This document shows, piece after piece, positions 15,865 to 25,172 of a DNA stretch of 64,000 nt. Source of the DNA: an uncultured Flavobacteriales bacterium (lineage in GTDB: Bacteria; Bacteroidota; Bacteroidia; Flavobacteriales; BACL11). A program made the position numbers and the translations under genes. The stretch spans positions 360,850-424,849 of the forward strand of contig CALSQD010000002.1 of the NCBI GenBank assembly GCA_943788405.1, read 5' to 3'. The stretch's first letter is position 1. Every line of letters starts with the position of its first letter. The notes under the pieces are model-generated. The model was not told the DNA's origin. It was given only the letters and a program-made list of their open reading frames with translations, and searched no databases.

Positions 15865-17244
15865 ATGACACTAATTAAATCAATTTCAGGAATAAGGGGT
15901 ACAATTGGAGGAGGAGTTGGGGATGCGCTTACACCTTTAGATATTGTTCGTTTTACGGCTTCTTATGCTGCTTTTATAAAAAAACAAGCTAATAGTTCTA
16001 ATACTATCATTATTGGGCGTGATGCTCGTATATCAGGTGAAATGGTGAGCAATATTGTATCTGGAACTTTAATTGGTTGTGGTTTTGATGTTTTGGATGT
16101 TGGACTTTCAACAACTCCTACTATAGAGGTTGCTGTGCAATTAGAAAAATCAGCAGGAGGAATTATACTTACTGCTAGCCATAATCCTAAACAATGGAAT
16201 GCCTTAAAATTACTGAATGGAAAAGGTGAGTTTTTATCTGCAAAAGATGGAGAAGAGATTTTAGCGCTAGCAGAAAATGATGCTTTTACATTTACAGAAG
16301 TAGATGATTTAGGAAAATATACTTTTGATGATAGCTTTAATGATAAACATATTGATGAAGTATTAAAATTAAATTTAGTTGATGTTGATTTGGTAAAATC
16401 TGCAGGGTTTAAAGTTGTGTTAGATGCAGTAAATTCAACTGGAGGATTTATGATTCCTAGGTTGTTGGAAAGAATGGGAGTGGAGTGCGTTAAATTATTT
16501 TGCGAGCCAAACGGACAATTTCCTCATAACCCTGAGCCATTACCAGAAAACTTAACTGAAATATCAAAATTAGTAGTAAGTGAAAAAGCTGATTTTGGAA
16601 TTGTGGTTGATCCTGATGTTGATAGATTAGCTATGGTTTGTGAAGATGGAAGTATGTTTGGAGAGGAATATACTTTAGTTGTTGTTACTGATTATGTGTT
16701 GAGTAAAACACCAGGAAACACAGTTTCTAATTTATCATCTACTAGAGCTTTAAGAGATGTTACAAATAATCATAATGGGAAATATGATGCATCAGCAGTA
16801 GGTGAGGTTAATGTGGTGGAAAAAATGAAAGCAACAAATGCAATAATTGGTGGTGAAGGAAATGGAGGCGTTATTTATCCTGAGTTGCATTACGGTAGAG
16901 ATGCATTGATTGGAGTGGCATTATTTTTAACTCAATTGGCTGAAAGAAAAATATCAGCTAAAGCACTAAGAGATTCTTATCCTAATTATTTTATTTCAAA
17001 AAATAAAATTCAGTTAACTCCTGAAATTGATGTAGATGCAATTTTATCAGCATTGGAAGAGAAGTATAAAAACGAGCAAATTACTACTATTGATGGATTA
17101 AAAATTGATTTTGAAGAGGGTTGGGTTCATCTTAGAAAATCAAACACTGAGCCAATAATAAGGATATATGCAGAGAGTGAAGGAGAAGAGAAAGCAAATG
17201 AATTTGCAAACAATATGATTAACGAAATAAAAGGACTGATTTAA
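15865..17244 (+). CDS. glmM: Phosphoglucosamine mutase
   Basis: A 459-aa alpha-D-phosphohexomutase. The active-site phosphoserine loop is TASHNPKQWNALK near residue 95, the metal loop is DPDVDRLA near 248, the sugar loop GEGNGGV near 330 and the C-terminal phosphate-binding loop RKSNTEP near 430. It converts glucosamine 6-phosphate to the 1-phosphate for UDP-GlcNAc and so for peptidoglycan. Related phosphomannomutases share these motifs; the SGIRGTIGGGVGD start resembles Bacteroidota GlmM. The cysteine desulfurase gene follows after one base. Confidence 0.9.
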   Translation: MTLIKSISGIRGTIGGGVGDALTPLDIVRFTASYAAFIKKQANSSNTIIIGRDARISGEMVSNIVSGTLIGCGFDVLDVGLSTTPTIEVAVQLEKSAGGIILTASHNPKQWNALKLLNGKGEFLSAKDGEEILALAENDAFTFTEVDDLGKYTFDDSFNDKHIDEVLKLNLVDVDLVKSAGFKVVLDAVNSTGGFMIPRLLERMGVECVKLFCEPNGQFPHNPEPLPENLTEISKLVVSEKADFGIVVDPDVDRLAMVCEDGSMFGEEYTLVVVTDYVLSKTPGNTVSNLSSTRALRDVTNNHNGKYDASAVGEVNVVEKMKATNAIIGGEGNGGVIYPELHYGRDALIGVALFLTQLAERKISAKALRDSYPNYFISKNKIQLTPEIDVDAILSALEEKYKNEQITTIDGLKIDFEEGWVHLRKSNTEPIIRIYAESEGEEKANEFANNMINEIKGLI

Positions 17245-17245
17245 A

Positions 17246-18376
17246 ATGAAGGTATATTTAGATAATGCGGCAACAACACCAATGGCTCCAGAGATAATTG
17301 AGCTAATGAGTGAAATGATGAAAACTACTTTTGCTAATCCCTCATCAGTGCATGAATATGGTCGTAAATCAAAAATTATTGTAGAGACTGCTAGGAAGAC
17401 AATTGCAGCTTTGCTGAATACAGCTCCAAAAACTATTTTCTTTACTTCAGGAGGGACTGAGGCTGATAATATGGCAATTAAGTGTGGTATTCATGATCAT
17501 AATATAACACATGCTATTACTTCCAAACTTTCGCATCATGCGGTTTTATATCCTTTAGAGGATTTAGCTGCTGAAGGAAAAATTAAATTATCCTATATTG
17601 ACACTGATGAAAACGGAGTGGTTTCACTTTCTCATTTAAAGCAATTGTTGGAAGATAATGAAAGAACATTTGTTTCTATTATGCATGCAAATAATGAGAT
17701 TGGAACTATTCAGGACTTAAAACAAATAGGAGAAATTTGTAAAGAGTATAATGCTATTTTTCATTCGGATACTGTACAGACTATGGGGCATTATTCTTTT
17801 GATATGCAGGAGTTAAATGTAGATTTTATGGCTGCTTCTGCTCATAAATTTCATGGGCCAAAAGGAATTGGGTTTATTTATGTCTCAGAAGATATTCAGA
17901 TAAAACCTTTGCTAAGAGGTGGTGGTCAAGAGAGAAATATGCGTGCTGGAACCGAAAATATTTATGGTATTGCAGCCTTAGCTAAAGCTATGGAAATGGC
18001 TTATACTCATTTGGATGAAGAAACAAAATATATAAAAGGATTAAAATCCTATATGATTGAGCAATTAAAAGCAGAATTACCAGAAGTAGAATTTTATGCA
18101 AATTGTACTGATTTGGACAATAGCCTATATACAGTGCTGAGTGTAAGTTTCCCGGTTACAAAAATTGCAGAAATGCTATTGTTTAATCTAGATATTTTAG
18201 GAATTGCTTGTAGCGGTGGGTCTGCTTGTAGTTCAGGAAGTAGAACTGGTTCACATGTGTTATCAGCTATTAGTCCTGACAGTAATCGCCCTGGTGTTCG
18301 TTTTTCGTTTAGTAAATATAATACTAAAGAGGAGATTGATTACACTATAAATAAGCTAAAAAACCTTTTTAATTAA
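17246..18376 (+). CDS. Cysteine desulfurase (NifS/IscS family)
   Basis: The 376-aa PLP enzyme starts KVYLDNAATTPM. The PLP lysine is in SAHKFHGPKG near residue 200 and the catalytic Cys in GGSACSSGS near 322. It releases sulfur from cysteine as a persulfide for Fe-S cluster or thio-tRNA synthesis. The C-terminus is slightly shorter than E. coli IscS and lacks its long acceptor-docking tail, as in NifS-like forms. No iscU or mnmA is adjacent. It overlaps no neighbour and is one base after glmM, so co-transcription is likely. The following 219 bases hold no gene. Confidence 0.93.
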   Translation: MKVYLDNAATTPMAPEIIELMSEMMKTTFANPSSVHEYGRKSKIIVETARKTIAALLNTAPKTIFFTSGGTEADNMAIKCGIHDHNITHAITSKLSHHAVLYPLEDLAAEGKIKLSYIDTDENGVVSLSHLKQLLEDNERTFVSIMHANNEIGTIQDLKQIGEICKEYNAIFHSDTVQTMGHYSFDMQELNVDFMAASAHKFHGPKGIGFIYVSEDIQIKPLLRGGGQERNMRAGTENIYGIAALAKAMEMAYTHLDEETKYIKGLKSYMIEQLKAELPEVEFYANCTDLDNSLYTVLSVSFPVTKIAEMLLFNLDILGIACSGGSACSSGSRTGSHVLSAISPDSNRPGVRFSFSKYNTKEEIDYTINKLKNLFN

Positions 18377-18595
18377 GGGGATAGTCATAATCTTCCTGGA
18401 ATTTCCTTTTGGGGACTAGTCTCTTGCCTTGGCAGGACAATCCTTTGCTCTTATCTTATTGTTTGTTGCTTCAAAGGAATAGTCTGTTGGGTTAACAGAC
18501 AAGGTTTTTGCTCTTATCTTGTTGTCTTTTGCTTCATCATAATGGGTTGCCAGGCCTATCTTTAGTTATTTTGAAGTAAAAGAGTGTTTTTTTGT
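18377..18595. repeat. Intergenic repeat island between two convergent genes
   Basis: No gene is seen. Two 30-base direct repeats starting TTTGCTCTTATCTT lie at 18444-18473 and 18507-18536 and match at 27 of 30 positions. Between them is a perfect hairpin, GTCTGTT (18482-18488) with AACAGAC (18494-18500). Short words recur (ATAGTC at 18382 and 18479, TTGCC with GGCA near 18425 and 18547). The stretch is visibly richer in G and C than its surroundings. A structured RNA or decayed element is possible. Confidence 0.7.
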
Positions 18596-20029
18596 TTAAG
18601 CAGACTGAATTTTTTTAATCTTAAACCCAAAATAACCATAAGCAATTGTCATTAATGGCGATATTAAATTAAAGAAACAAAAAGGCAAATAAGCTAAAGT
18701 AGCTACTCCTAATACTGCCGATTGTGTTGCTCCACAGGTATTCCAAGGAATAAGAACTGATGTTACTGTACCACTATCTTCTAAAGTTCGGCTAAGGTTT
18801 TCGGGAGCTAATCCTTTTTCTTTATAGGTGTCAGCAAACATACGGCCAGGAACAACAATTGATAAATACTGATCAGATGCTGTGATGTTAAAGAAAATAC
18901 AAGTTCCTGCTGTTGTAGCAATCAGGTTTCCTGTGCTATTAGCATATTGTATAATTGGCTCAGCAACACGCCTTAATAATCCAGTTGCCTCCATTGTACC
19001 TCCAAAAACCATAGCACAAACAATAAGCCAGATTGTATTTAACATTCCTGCCATTCCACTAGTTGAAAGTAGGCTGTTTATCATTTCGTTTTCTGTAGTG
19101 ATGCTTATATCACCTCCCATTGCATTAATTATTGCCATATAAGCTGAACTCGTATTTAATGCTGAAGCATCAGTTATGGATAAGATAATCTCTGGTTGAA
19201 AAATAACTGCAAAAATCCCTCCTAAAATTGAACCCGCTAATAGAGCAGGAATTGCAGGTGTTTTTTTTATGATAAGCATTATAACTAAAAGAGGAACCAA
19301 GAATAACCACCCATTAATATTGAATGAGTTTGATATAGCAATTAATAATTCATTAATATTTTGTTCTCCTGTTGATGAGTAATTAAATCCGATAATTAAA
19401 AACAATATAAGCGTAATGATAAATGAAGGGATTGTGGTGTACATCATATATCTAATGTGGGTGAACAAATCAGTACCTGCCATAGCAGGAGCAAGATTTG
19501 TTGTGTCAGATAAAGGAGACATCTTGTCTCCAAAATAGGCTCCTGATATAATTGCACCCCCAATAAGCCCTGTTGGAATTCCTAAAGCTTGTCCTATTCC
19601 AACTAGTGCGATTCCAATAGTTGCAATTGTACTCCATGAACTTCCTGTTGCTAAGGATACGATAGCAGTAATTATTGCTGTTGCAAAAAGAAAAAATTCT
19701 GGGCTTAGTATTTGAAGGCCATAATATATCATTGCGGGTACAATTCCGCTTAATAGCCATGTGCCTGATAAAGACCCAATTAAAAGTAAAATTATAATAG
19801 CTGGGGTTGTACTGCTTATGCTATTGCTTATTCCATTCAGTATTGTTTTCCACTTTGCTCCAAATTGAATGCCTACTATTGAGGCAGCAGCTGCAGCAAA
19901 TAATAATGCTAGTTGGTTAGCTCCTCCTAATGAATTGTCCCCATATAAGAATACATTATATGCTAACAGGATAATTAGAATTAGTATCGGGAGTAATGCA
20001 AAAAAATAAGGTGTTTTTTTATCAGTCAT
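18596..20029 (-). CDS. NhaC-family Na+/H+ antiporter
   Basis: A 477-aa membrane protein with about 11-12 hydrophobic segments. It matches the NhaC family in the ATGSSWSTIATIG loop near residue 126, GAIISGAYFGDKMSPLSDT near 157, a motif shared by NhaC antiporters, and SVLIPWNTCGATQS near 430. It would export sodium in exchange for protons and so help pH and salt balance, fitting a marine or brackish lifestyle. Relatives may carry malate and lactate in exchange for sodium (MleN), so the substrate is open. It is transcribed alone; an imperfect -7 box TATCTTTA lies near 20048-20063 upstream. Confidence 0.9.
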   Translation of the reverse strand: MTDKKTPYFFALLPILILIILLAYNVFLYGDNSLGGANQLALLFAAAAASIVGIQFGAKWKTILNGISNSISSTTPAIIILLLIGSLSGTWLLSGIVPAMIYYGLQILSPEFFLFATAIITAIVSLATGSSWSTIATIGIALVGIGQALGIPTGLIGGAIISGAYFGDKMSPLSDTTNLAPAMAGTDLFTHIRYMMYTTIPSFIITLILFLIIGFNYSSTGEQNINELLIAISNSFNINGWLFLVPLLVIMLIIKKTPAIPALLAGSILGGIFAVIFQPEIILSITDASALNTSSAYMAIINAMGGDISITTENEMINSLLSTSGMAGMLNTIWLIVCAMVFGGTMEATGLLRRVAEPIIQYANSTGNLIATTAGTCIFFNITASDQYLSIVVPGRMFADTYKEKGLAPENLSRTLEDSGTVTSVLIPWNTCGATQSAVLGVATLAYLPFCFFNLISPLMTIAYGYFGFKIKKIQSA

Positions 20030-20073
20030 CTTAGGTTTTTAAAATTAAGATGGTAAAGATAAAAAAGTATTTG

Positions 20074-21282
20074 TTAGAGGATACCTACTTTCTTCATGCA
20101 GTCAACCATGGTATTGTAAGTTCTTTCAATATCATTGTCAAGCCCAATTGAAATACGAACTAAACCATCAGAAAGTCCCATTGTATCTCTTTCATCTTCA
20201 GGAATTTCAGATGAAGTAGATAAACCAGGTGCAGAAAATAATGTTTTATAGAAACCTAAACTTACAGCTAAATATCCTAAGTTATTATTTTGCATTTCTT
20301 CCATTAATGCATTTGCATTTTCTTTAGTTTTTGTGTCAATAACAAACATTCCACCAAAACCAAATCCATCATTCATGCTATTTTTCATCATCTCGTGTTG
20401 AGGATGGTTTTCAAGTCCAGGATAAATAACTCTTAAGTTATCAGCTTGGAATTTTTCAGAAAGGTACTGTGCGTTTTCAGAATGTTTTTTCATTCTTAAG
20501 TGTAGCGTACGAATATTTTTAAGAATACTTGCTGCTCTTACTGCATCCATTGTAGGGCCTAAAAGCATAGCACTTCCTGAATTCACATCAATCATACTTG
20601 CAATAAATTCTTCATCAGAACAAACAACTCCACCTACAGTGTCGGAAGTACCATTAATGAATTTTGTTAGTGAATGAATAACAACATCAGCTCCCATTTT
20701 TGAGGGGGAGAAAATCATAGGAGTAAAAGTATTATCTACAACAAATTTAATACCATGTTTTTTTGCTACTTCTGCAATAGCATTAATATCAGAAACCTCC
20801 AATAAAGGATTACTCATAGTCTCGCAATAAATCACTTTCGTTTTTTCAGTGATTGCATTCTCAATTTCTTCTAATTTAGTAGTATTTACAAAAGTTGTTT
20901 TAATGTTGAACTTTGGTAAATAGTTTTTCATAAAAGCATAAGTACCACCATAAATTGTACGGCTACTTATAATCTCATCACCAGTACTGCATAATTGCAA
21001 AAGAGTAGTTGTAATTGCACCCATACCTGAAGCTGAAAGGATAGCTCCTTTTGTGTATTCCATGTTAGCAATTGCTTGTCCTAAATATGAAGTAGATGGG
21101 TTAGTATGGCGAGAATAAAGGTAACATCCTTCTTGCGTTCCTTCAAAAACATCTCCCATTGTTTTACCTGCTAAATAGGTGAAAGTTGATGAGTCGGCAA
21201 TTGAAGGGTTTACTCCTCCAAACTCTCCGAAAAATTGTAAATCTTGTATCTTATTTGCTGGTTTTCCTTTCTTGTTGCTCAT
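20074..21282 (-). CDS. Cys/Met-metabolism PLP enzyme (cystathionine gamma-synthase/methionine gamma-lyase type)
   Basis: The 402-aa enzyme has the gamma-family markers YSRHTNPS near residue 57, SASGMGAITT near 83, and the PLP lysine motif HSLTKFINGTSD near 207. These cytosolic enzymes do gamma-replacement or gamma-elimination on homoserine esters, cystathionine or methionine. A long acidic loop and the FFGEFGGVNPSI start resemble a Bacteroidota subgroup usually annotated only as trans-sulfuration enzyme. No other methionine genes are near, so gamma-synthase, sulfhydrylase and gamma-lyase cannot be separated by eye. Confidence 0.85.
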   Translation of the reverse strand: MSNKKGKPANKIQDLQFFGEFGGVNPSIADSSTFTYLAGKTMGDVFEGTQEGCYLYSRHTNPSTSYLGQAIANMEYTKGAILSASGMGAITTTLLQLCSTGDEIISSRTIYGGTYAFMKNYLPKFNIKTTFVNTTKLEEIENAITEKTKVIYCETMSNPLLEVSDINAIAEVAKKHGIKFVVDNTFTPMIFSPSKMGADVVIHSLTKFINGTSDTVGGVVCSDEEFIASMIDVNSGSAMLLGPTMDAVRAASILKNIRTLHLRMKKHSENAQYLSEKFQADNLRVIYPGLENHPQHEMMKNSMNDGFGFGGMFVIDTKTKENANALMEEMQNNNLGYLAVSLGFYKTLFSAPGLSTSSEIPEDERDTMGLSDGLVRISIGLDNDIERTYNTMVDCMKKVGIL

Positions 21283-21333
21283 GCTTTTAAATTTTTTGCA
21301 AAACTGCTAAAAATAAAAGGATTACAGAAAGAA

Positions 21334-21356
21334 AAAGCCCAATAAAATTGGGCTTT
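21334..21356 (-). terminator. Terminator after wzc
   Basis: AAAGCCCAAT (21334-21343) and ATTGGGCTTT (21347-21356) form a 10-bp stem with a three-base loop. On the minus strand a T-rich run follows. It lies 24 bases past the wzc stop. Confidence 0.8.
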
Positions 21357-21379
21357 AAATATTAGTAGTTTTACTTGGT

Positions 21380-23770
21380 TTATTCCTCCTCATAATAACC
21401 ATAACCTGAAGTTCCGTATCCATATCCGTATCCATATCCGTAACCAGAAGAAGTATGCTTGAAGTCATTAATAATAATGTTTACATTTTTTACTTGACCT
21501 TGGCTATGTAAGCTATTAATAACACTTAAAGCTTTAGTTTTGGAGTAATTATGCCTTACTACATATAAGTTAACATCTGCATGTTGCATTAATATAACAC
21601 CATCTGTAACTAACCCAATAGGAGGGGTGTCAATAATTACATAATCATATACTTTATTTAACTCAGTAATTAAATCTTTCATCTTGGGGCTATCTAACAA
21701 CTCTGCAGGATTAGGAGGTGTAGGGCCTGAACTAATTACATTTAAACTTTCTATTTCAGTTTTTTCAATCACTTCCTCTAAAGTAGATTTGTTAATCAAA
21801 TAACTGCTAAGCCCTTTAGTTGAATCTACTTTAAAGTCCTCATGCAATTTTGGCTTTCTTAAATCTCCACCAATCAATATTGTTTTATGCCCTGAAAGTG
21901 CAAAAATTGCAGCCAAATTCATGGTGGTAAATGTTTTTCCTTCTCCTCCTATAGATGAAGTAACTGTTATAACTTTCTTTTCTTTATCAGCTGCTAAATA
22001 TTGAATATTTGTTCTTAAAGAACGGAAAGACTCTGCAATAATTGATTTAGAGGAAGTTGCAATGACTAAACTTCTTGCATTATCACTATGTCCAATTAGC
22101 CCTAGAATAGGGATATTAGTAGAGTTTAGTAAGTTAGATTTACTTTTAATAGTATCACTGAAAAAATCTCTTAAAGAGATAAATGCAATAGGTAAAATTA
22201 AACCAAGTAAAAGACCAATGAAATAAGCAAGACTTTTCCTGGGTTTTATAGGTCTTTCATTATCAAGTCTTGCAGGGTCAATTACTTTGTGATCTGATTC
22301 TGTACCTGCTTTTGCTAAAGAGGCTTCATATCTTTTTTGTTGCAAGTAAATAGCAGTTTGTTCATTGTATTCATGTTTCCTTTTAAGGATAAGATAGTTT
22401 TTTTCTACTTCAGGTAATTTATTAATTCTTGAAGTGAAAGTATTAATTCTATTCTTTAAATCCTTTTCGTAAATTGAAGCGGAGGAAATTAAGTTCTTCA
22501 CATTTTCAATAATTGTTGCTTTAGTGTGTGTTATCTGAGATAGTACAGCTAAGTATGTAGGGTTCTTTTGAGTTGTAGTTAGTTGTAGTTCCCCTTTTTT
22601 TGCATATAGTTGAAGGAGTTGATTAATTAAACTATTAAGTTCAGGGTTGCTTATTCCCATTGAGGTTGGAGATACAATACTGTTTGCATTTTTATCATCT
22701 TTTAAGTAAGATAACAATGAGTTGTAATATTTAATATTTACAGATTGTTCTGACAATGTATTATCTAGTTTCTGTTTTTGGAAATAGGTTCCATAATCTT
22801 TATCAACAATAGCTAAGTTAGGGTTAGTTGATCTAAATTCTTCTAAGCTATTTTCTATAATAGTTAAAGAGTCATGTATCACATCTAGTTGATTATCAAT
22901 AAAATTAATGGTATTTATGGCCATTAGGTTTTTTTCATCTAAACCACTTCTGATATAGATTTCAGTAAGTTTATTAAGAATACTGATATTCTTTTTAGGA
23001 GTCCTTCCTTTAATGTTAAGTTTTAAAATTGATGTTTCTTTGTTGATAGGGTTTATTGATACATTATTGATTAGTTTATGAGCAAGTTTATCTGTTTGAT
23101 GCATTTTAAAAGAATACGCTTTTTCGTTTTCTATTATTTTTTCTGTGTTAAAAAATTTTGTTTTTTCAATAGAAAAAGAGAAAAAACTATTTTCAATAAT
23201 AGAATTAAATTGATAGGTTTCGTTAATATCAATGTTAGCTAGAGAAGATTTATGGAGTTTTTCTTTCTGAATGTTAAAAGGAAACTTATCTTCAGCAGAT
23301 ACAGTTAATGTAAATTCATTTTCATTTAAAACAACTATTTGAAAATCAATTCCAGTGATCTGTAGGTGAGAGGAATCAATTTTTACTTTAAAAGGAGAGT
23401 TCCCAAACAATTCATTTGTTTGCAGAAAACCATGTTGATAATATGAAATTCCTAAATCTAATTCTTTAATAAGTTGTTCGGAAATACTGTAAGAGTTAAG
23501 AATTACTATTTCATTCTTAAGGTTTTTCTTTCCACTAAACAATTCAAGTCCTTCTAGTAAATTTTCAGCTCCTAATTGTGTGTTGTTATCATCTCTAATT
23601 AAAAGAGTAGTTGAGACACTGTATTCAGGAACTGTATATCGGTTGTTCAGAAAGGAAATGAAGCCAAAAAAGAGTATGGAAAGTAAAAAATAATACCAAT
23701 ATTGAGCATATTTTAAAATGAGTGCTTTTATATCAATTGTTTCTTCTTGGGTTACTTGTTTTTCTTGCAT
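21380..23770 (-). CDS. Wzc-type polysaccharide copolymerase and tyrosine autokinase
   Basis: The 796-aa inner-membrane protein has a short cytoplasmic start, TM1 near residue 30, a long periplasmic coiled-coil region, TM2 near 510 and a BY-kinase domain. Kinase motifs are Walker A SSIGGEGKT near 595, Walker A' GGDLRKP and Walker B VIIDTPP. The C-terminus is an eight-tyrosine YG tail ending YYEEE, the autophosphorylation cluster that controls oligomer assembly. With the Wza-like protein upstream it forms the export machine for a capsule or exopolysaccharide. No glycosyltransferase, Wzx, Wzy or phosphatase is adjacent, so the sugar-synthesis genes must be elsewhere. Confidence 0.94.
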   Translation of the reverse strand: MQEKQVTQEETIDIKALILKYAQYWYYFLLSILFFGFISFLNNRYTVPEYSVSTTLLIRDDNNTQLGAENLLEGLELFSGKKNLKNEIVILNSYSISEQLIKELDLGISYYQHGFLQTNELFGNSPFKVKIDSSHLQITGIDFQIVVLNENEFTLTVSAEDKFPFNIQKEKLHKSSLANIDINETYQFNSIIENSFFSFSIEKTKFFNTEKIIENEKAYSFKMHQTDKLAHKLINNVSINPINKETSILKLNIKGRTPKKNISILNKLTEIYIRSGLDEKNLMAINTINFIDNQLDVIHDSLTIIENSLEEFRSTNPNLAIVDKDYGTYFQKQKLDNTLSEQSVNIKYYNSLLSYLKDDKNANSIVSPTSMGISNPELNSLINQLLQLYAKKGELQLTTTQKNPTYLAVLSQITHTKATIIENVKNLISSASIYEKDLKNRINTFTSRINKLPEVEKNYLILKRKHEYNEQTAIYLQQKRYEASLAKAGTESDHKVIDPARLDNERPIKPRKSLAYFIGLLLGLILPIAFISLRDFFSDTIKSKSNLLNSTNIPILGLIGHSDNARSLVIATSSKSIIAESFRSLRTNIQYLAADKEKKVITVTSSIGGEGKTFTTMNLAAIFALSGHKTILIGGDLRKPKLHEDFKVDSTKGLSSYLINKSTLEEVIEKTEIESLNVISSGPTPPNPAELLDSPKMKDLITELNKVYDYVIIDTPPIGLVTDGVILMQHADVNLYVVRHNYSKTKALSVINSLHSQGQVKNVNIIINDFKHTSSGYGYGYGYGYGTSGYGYYEEE
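21414..21445. repeat. 12-bp tandem repeat coding the Wzc tyrosine tail
   Basis: CCGTATCCATAT is repeated about 2.6 times. On the coding strand it gives alternating Tyr and Gly codons with two Tyr per unit. Slippage would change the number of phosphorylatable tyrosines while keeping frame. Confidence 0.7.
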
Positions 23771-23775
23771 ATTTT

Positions 23776-24549
23776 TTATTCTGATATTTTTAAGTAAACA
23801 TTAAATAGTACAGCAATGGTAGTTAATGTTGATAATAATACTTGTGATTGTGATTTTCTAAATCCTTTAAATCGTAAAGGTTGAATATAGATTAAGTCAT
23901 TATTTCTGAGGTAGTAAAAGTTAGAAGCTAACACATTAGTATCTGTTAAATCTAAATGGTATACCTGTTTTTTGTTTTTATGAGAACGAATGATTTTTAC
24001 TCTTTCTAAATTTCCGTAATCTGAAATGTCACCTGCCATTGCTATAGCATCATATATTGTAAGTCCTTCTTTGTAAACAGGGTAGTTGCCAGGAGCATTG
24101 ATTTCTCCTAAAATAGTAAATTCAAAATTAGCTAATTTTACAACTACAAAGGGGTTGATTAGGTAATCTTCTGCTTTTTTAAGAATTGTTTCTTCAGCCT
24201 CTTCTAAAGTTTGGTTTAATACAAAAATTTCCCCTACATTTGGTATGTCAATTGTACCTTCTTGGCTGATTGTAAATCCATTTAAATAAAGGTTAGCAGC
24301 TGTTAATGTTGGATTTCCGCTATTAGTGTTACTTTCAATATTAAATAAATCATTTGATTCCTCATTTCTACTGATTACCTTTACCATTAATATATCTCCA
24401 ATTTCTAAATTATGTTTTGGAGGTATAGGTGAAACATCCCATTCTCCAAGTTGACTATCGTTCAAATAGGTGATTTTATTCATAGGAGTACATCCTTGAA
24501 TAATTAGGAAAACTAAAAGTATTTTAAGAATTGAAATTTGTTTTGGCAT
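23776..24549 (-). CDS. Wza-type polysaccharide export lipoprotein
   Basis: The 257-aa outer-membrane-associated protein has a lipobox ending IIQGC (Cys20), a polysaccharide export domain (HNLEIGDILMVKV near residue 45 through NPFVVVKL) and a SLBB-like domain (FTILGEINAPGNYPV near 147). A last hydrophobic segment (LLSTLTTIAVLFNVYL) replaces the amphipathic helix of E. coli Wza; this is common in Bacteroidota. It would form the outer export channel opposite Wzc, whose gene starts five bases after its stop. A consensus -7 box precedes it. Confidence 0.92.
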   Translation of the reverse strand: MPKQISILKILLVFLIIQGCTPMNKITYLNDSQLGEWDVSPIPPKHNLEIGDILMVKVISRNEESNDLFNIESNTNSGNPTLTAANLYLNGFTISQEGTIDIPNVGEIFVLNQTLEEAEETILKKAEDYLINPFVVVKLANFEFTILGEINAPGNYPVYKEGLTIYDAIAMAGDISDYGNLERVKIIRSHKNKKQVYHLDLTDTNVLASNFYYLRNNDLIYIQPLRFKGFRKSQSQVLLSTLTTIAVLFNVYLKISE

Positions 24550-24566
24550 TTTACTTGGTTTTGTCG

Positions 24567-24574
24567 CAAAGATA
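24567..24574 (-). promoter_or_regulatory. Promoter -7 box of wza-wzc
   Basis: On the minus strand TATCTTTG followed by CGACA. It lies in the 38-base gap after maf, so the export pair can be expressed independently of the upstream operon. Confidence 0.6.
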
Positions 24575-24587
24575 AGAAATTTACTTC

Positions 24588-25172
24588 CTAAATAAATGAT
24601 TTTAGTTTTTGGTATAATTCTGATGTTGGTAGGCCAACAACATTAGAGTAAGAACCTTCAATATTTTCAATGCCAATTTTCCCAATCCAATCCTGAATAC
24701 CATAGGATCCAGCCTTATCAAATGGATTGTAATTATTTATGTAAAAGAGTATTTCTTTTTCGCTTAGTTTTTTAAAGGTTACCTTAGTTGTTGTTGAGAA
24801 AACAACTTCTTTTTGCAGACTTTTAATAGATACTCCCGTTATAACTTTATGTGTATTTCCAGAAAGCTTACTAAGTGTATTAAGTGCTTCTTTACTATTA
24901 TTCGGCTTGTTTAACAACTCATTTTTAAAGGAAACTATGGTATCAGCCGTTATTAATAAGTCATTATCTGTTAAGTTTTCTGATAGAAATTCTGACTTTT
25001 GTTTTGCTAAAAACTCAGCTATTTCTTTCCCTTCTAGTTTGTCTGGGAAATCTTCTTCTTTGTCAGTAGTTTGAATGCTGAATTCTAATCCTATATCAGT
25101 TAAAAGCTCTTTCCTTCTTGGAGATGCTGACCCTAATATTATTTTGTATTTTTCTGATAAATTATTAAGCAT
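24588..25172 (-). CDS. maf: Maf-family nucleotide pyrophosphatase
   Basis: The 194-aa protein has the Maf signature GSASPRRKELL at residues 15-25, then the conserved DKEEDFP, ITADTIV near 78 and DKAGSYGIQD near 147. Maf proteins hydrolyse non-canonical or modified nucleoside triphosphates (dTTP, UTP, m5UTP, or pseudo-UTP for subclasses) to monophosphates. Older names call it a septum-formation inhibitor. It is the third gene of an operon with DUF2520 and a UbiA enzyme; its ATG directly follows the UbiA stop. Confidence 0.94.
   Translation of the reverse strand: MLNNLSEKYKIILGSASPRRKELLTDIGLEFSIQTTDKEEDFPDKLEGKEIAEFLAKQKSEFLSENLTDNDLLITADTIVSFKNELLNKPNNSKEALNTLSKLSGNTHKVITGVSIKSLQKEVVFSTTTKVTFKKLSEKEILFYINNYNPFDKAGSYGIQDWIGKIGIENIEGSYSNVVGLPTSELYQKLKSFI

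Noticed and set aside
18444-18536. Possible CRISPR array
   Set aside because: Only two 30-base copies with mismatches, an unlike spacer that is itself a hairpin, and no cas genes in the window.
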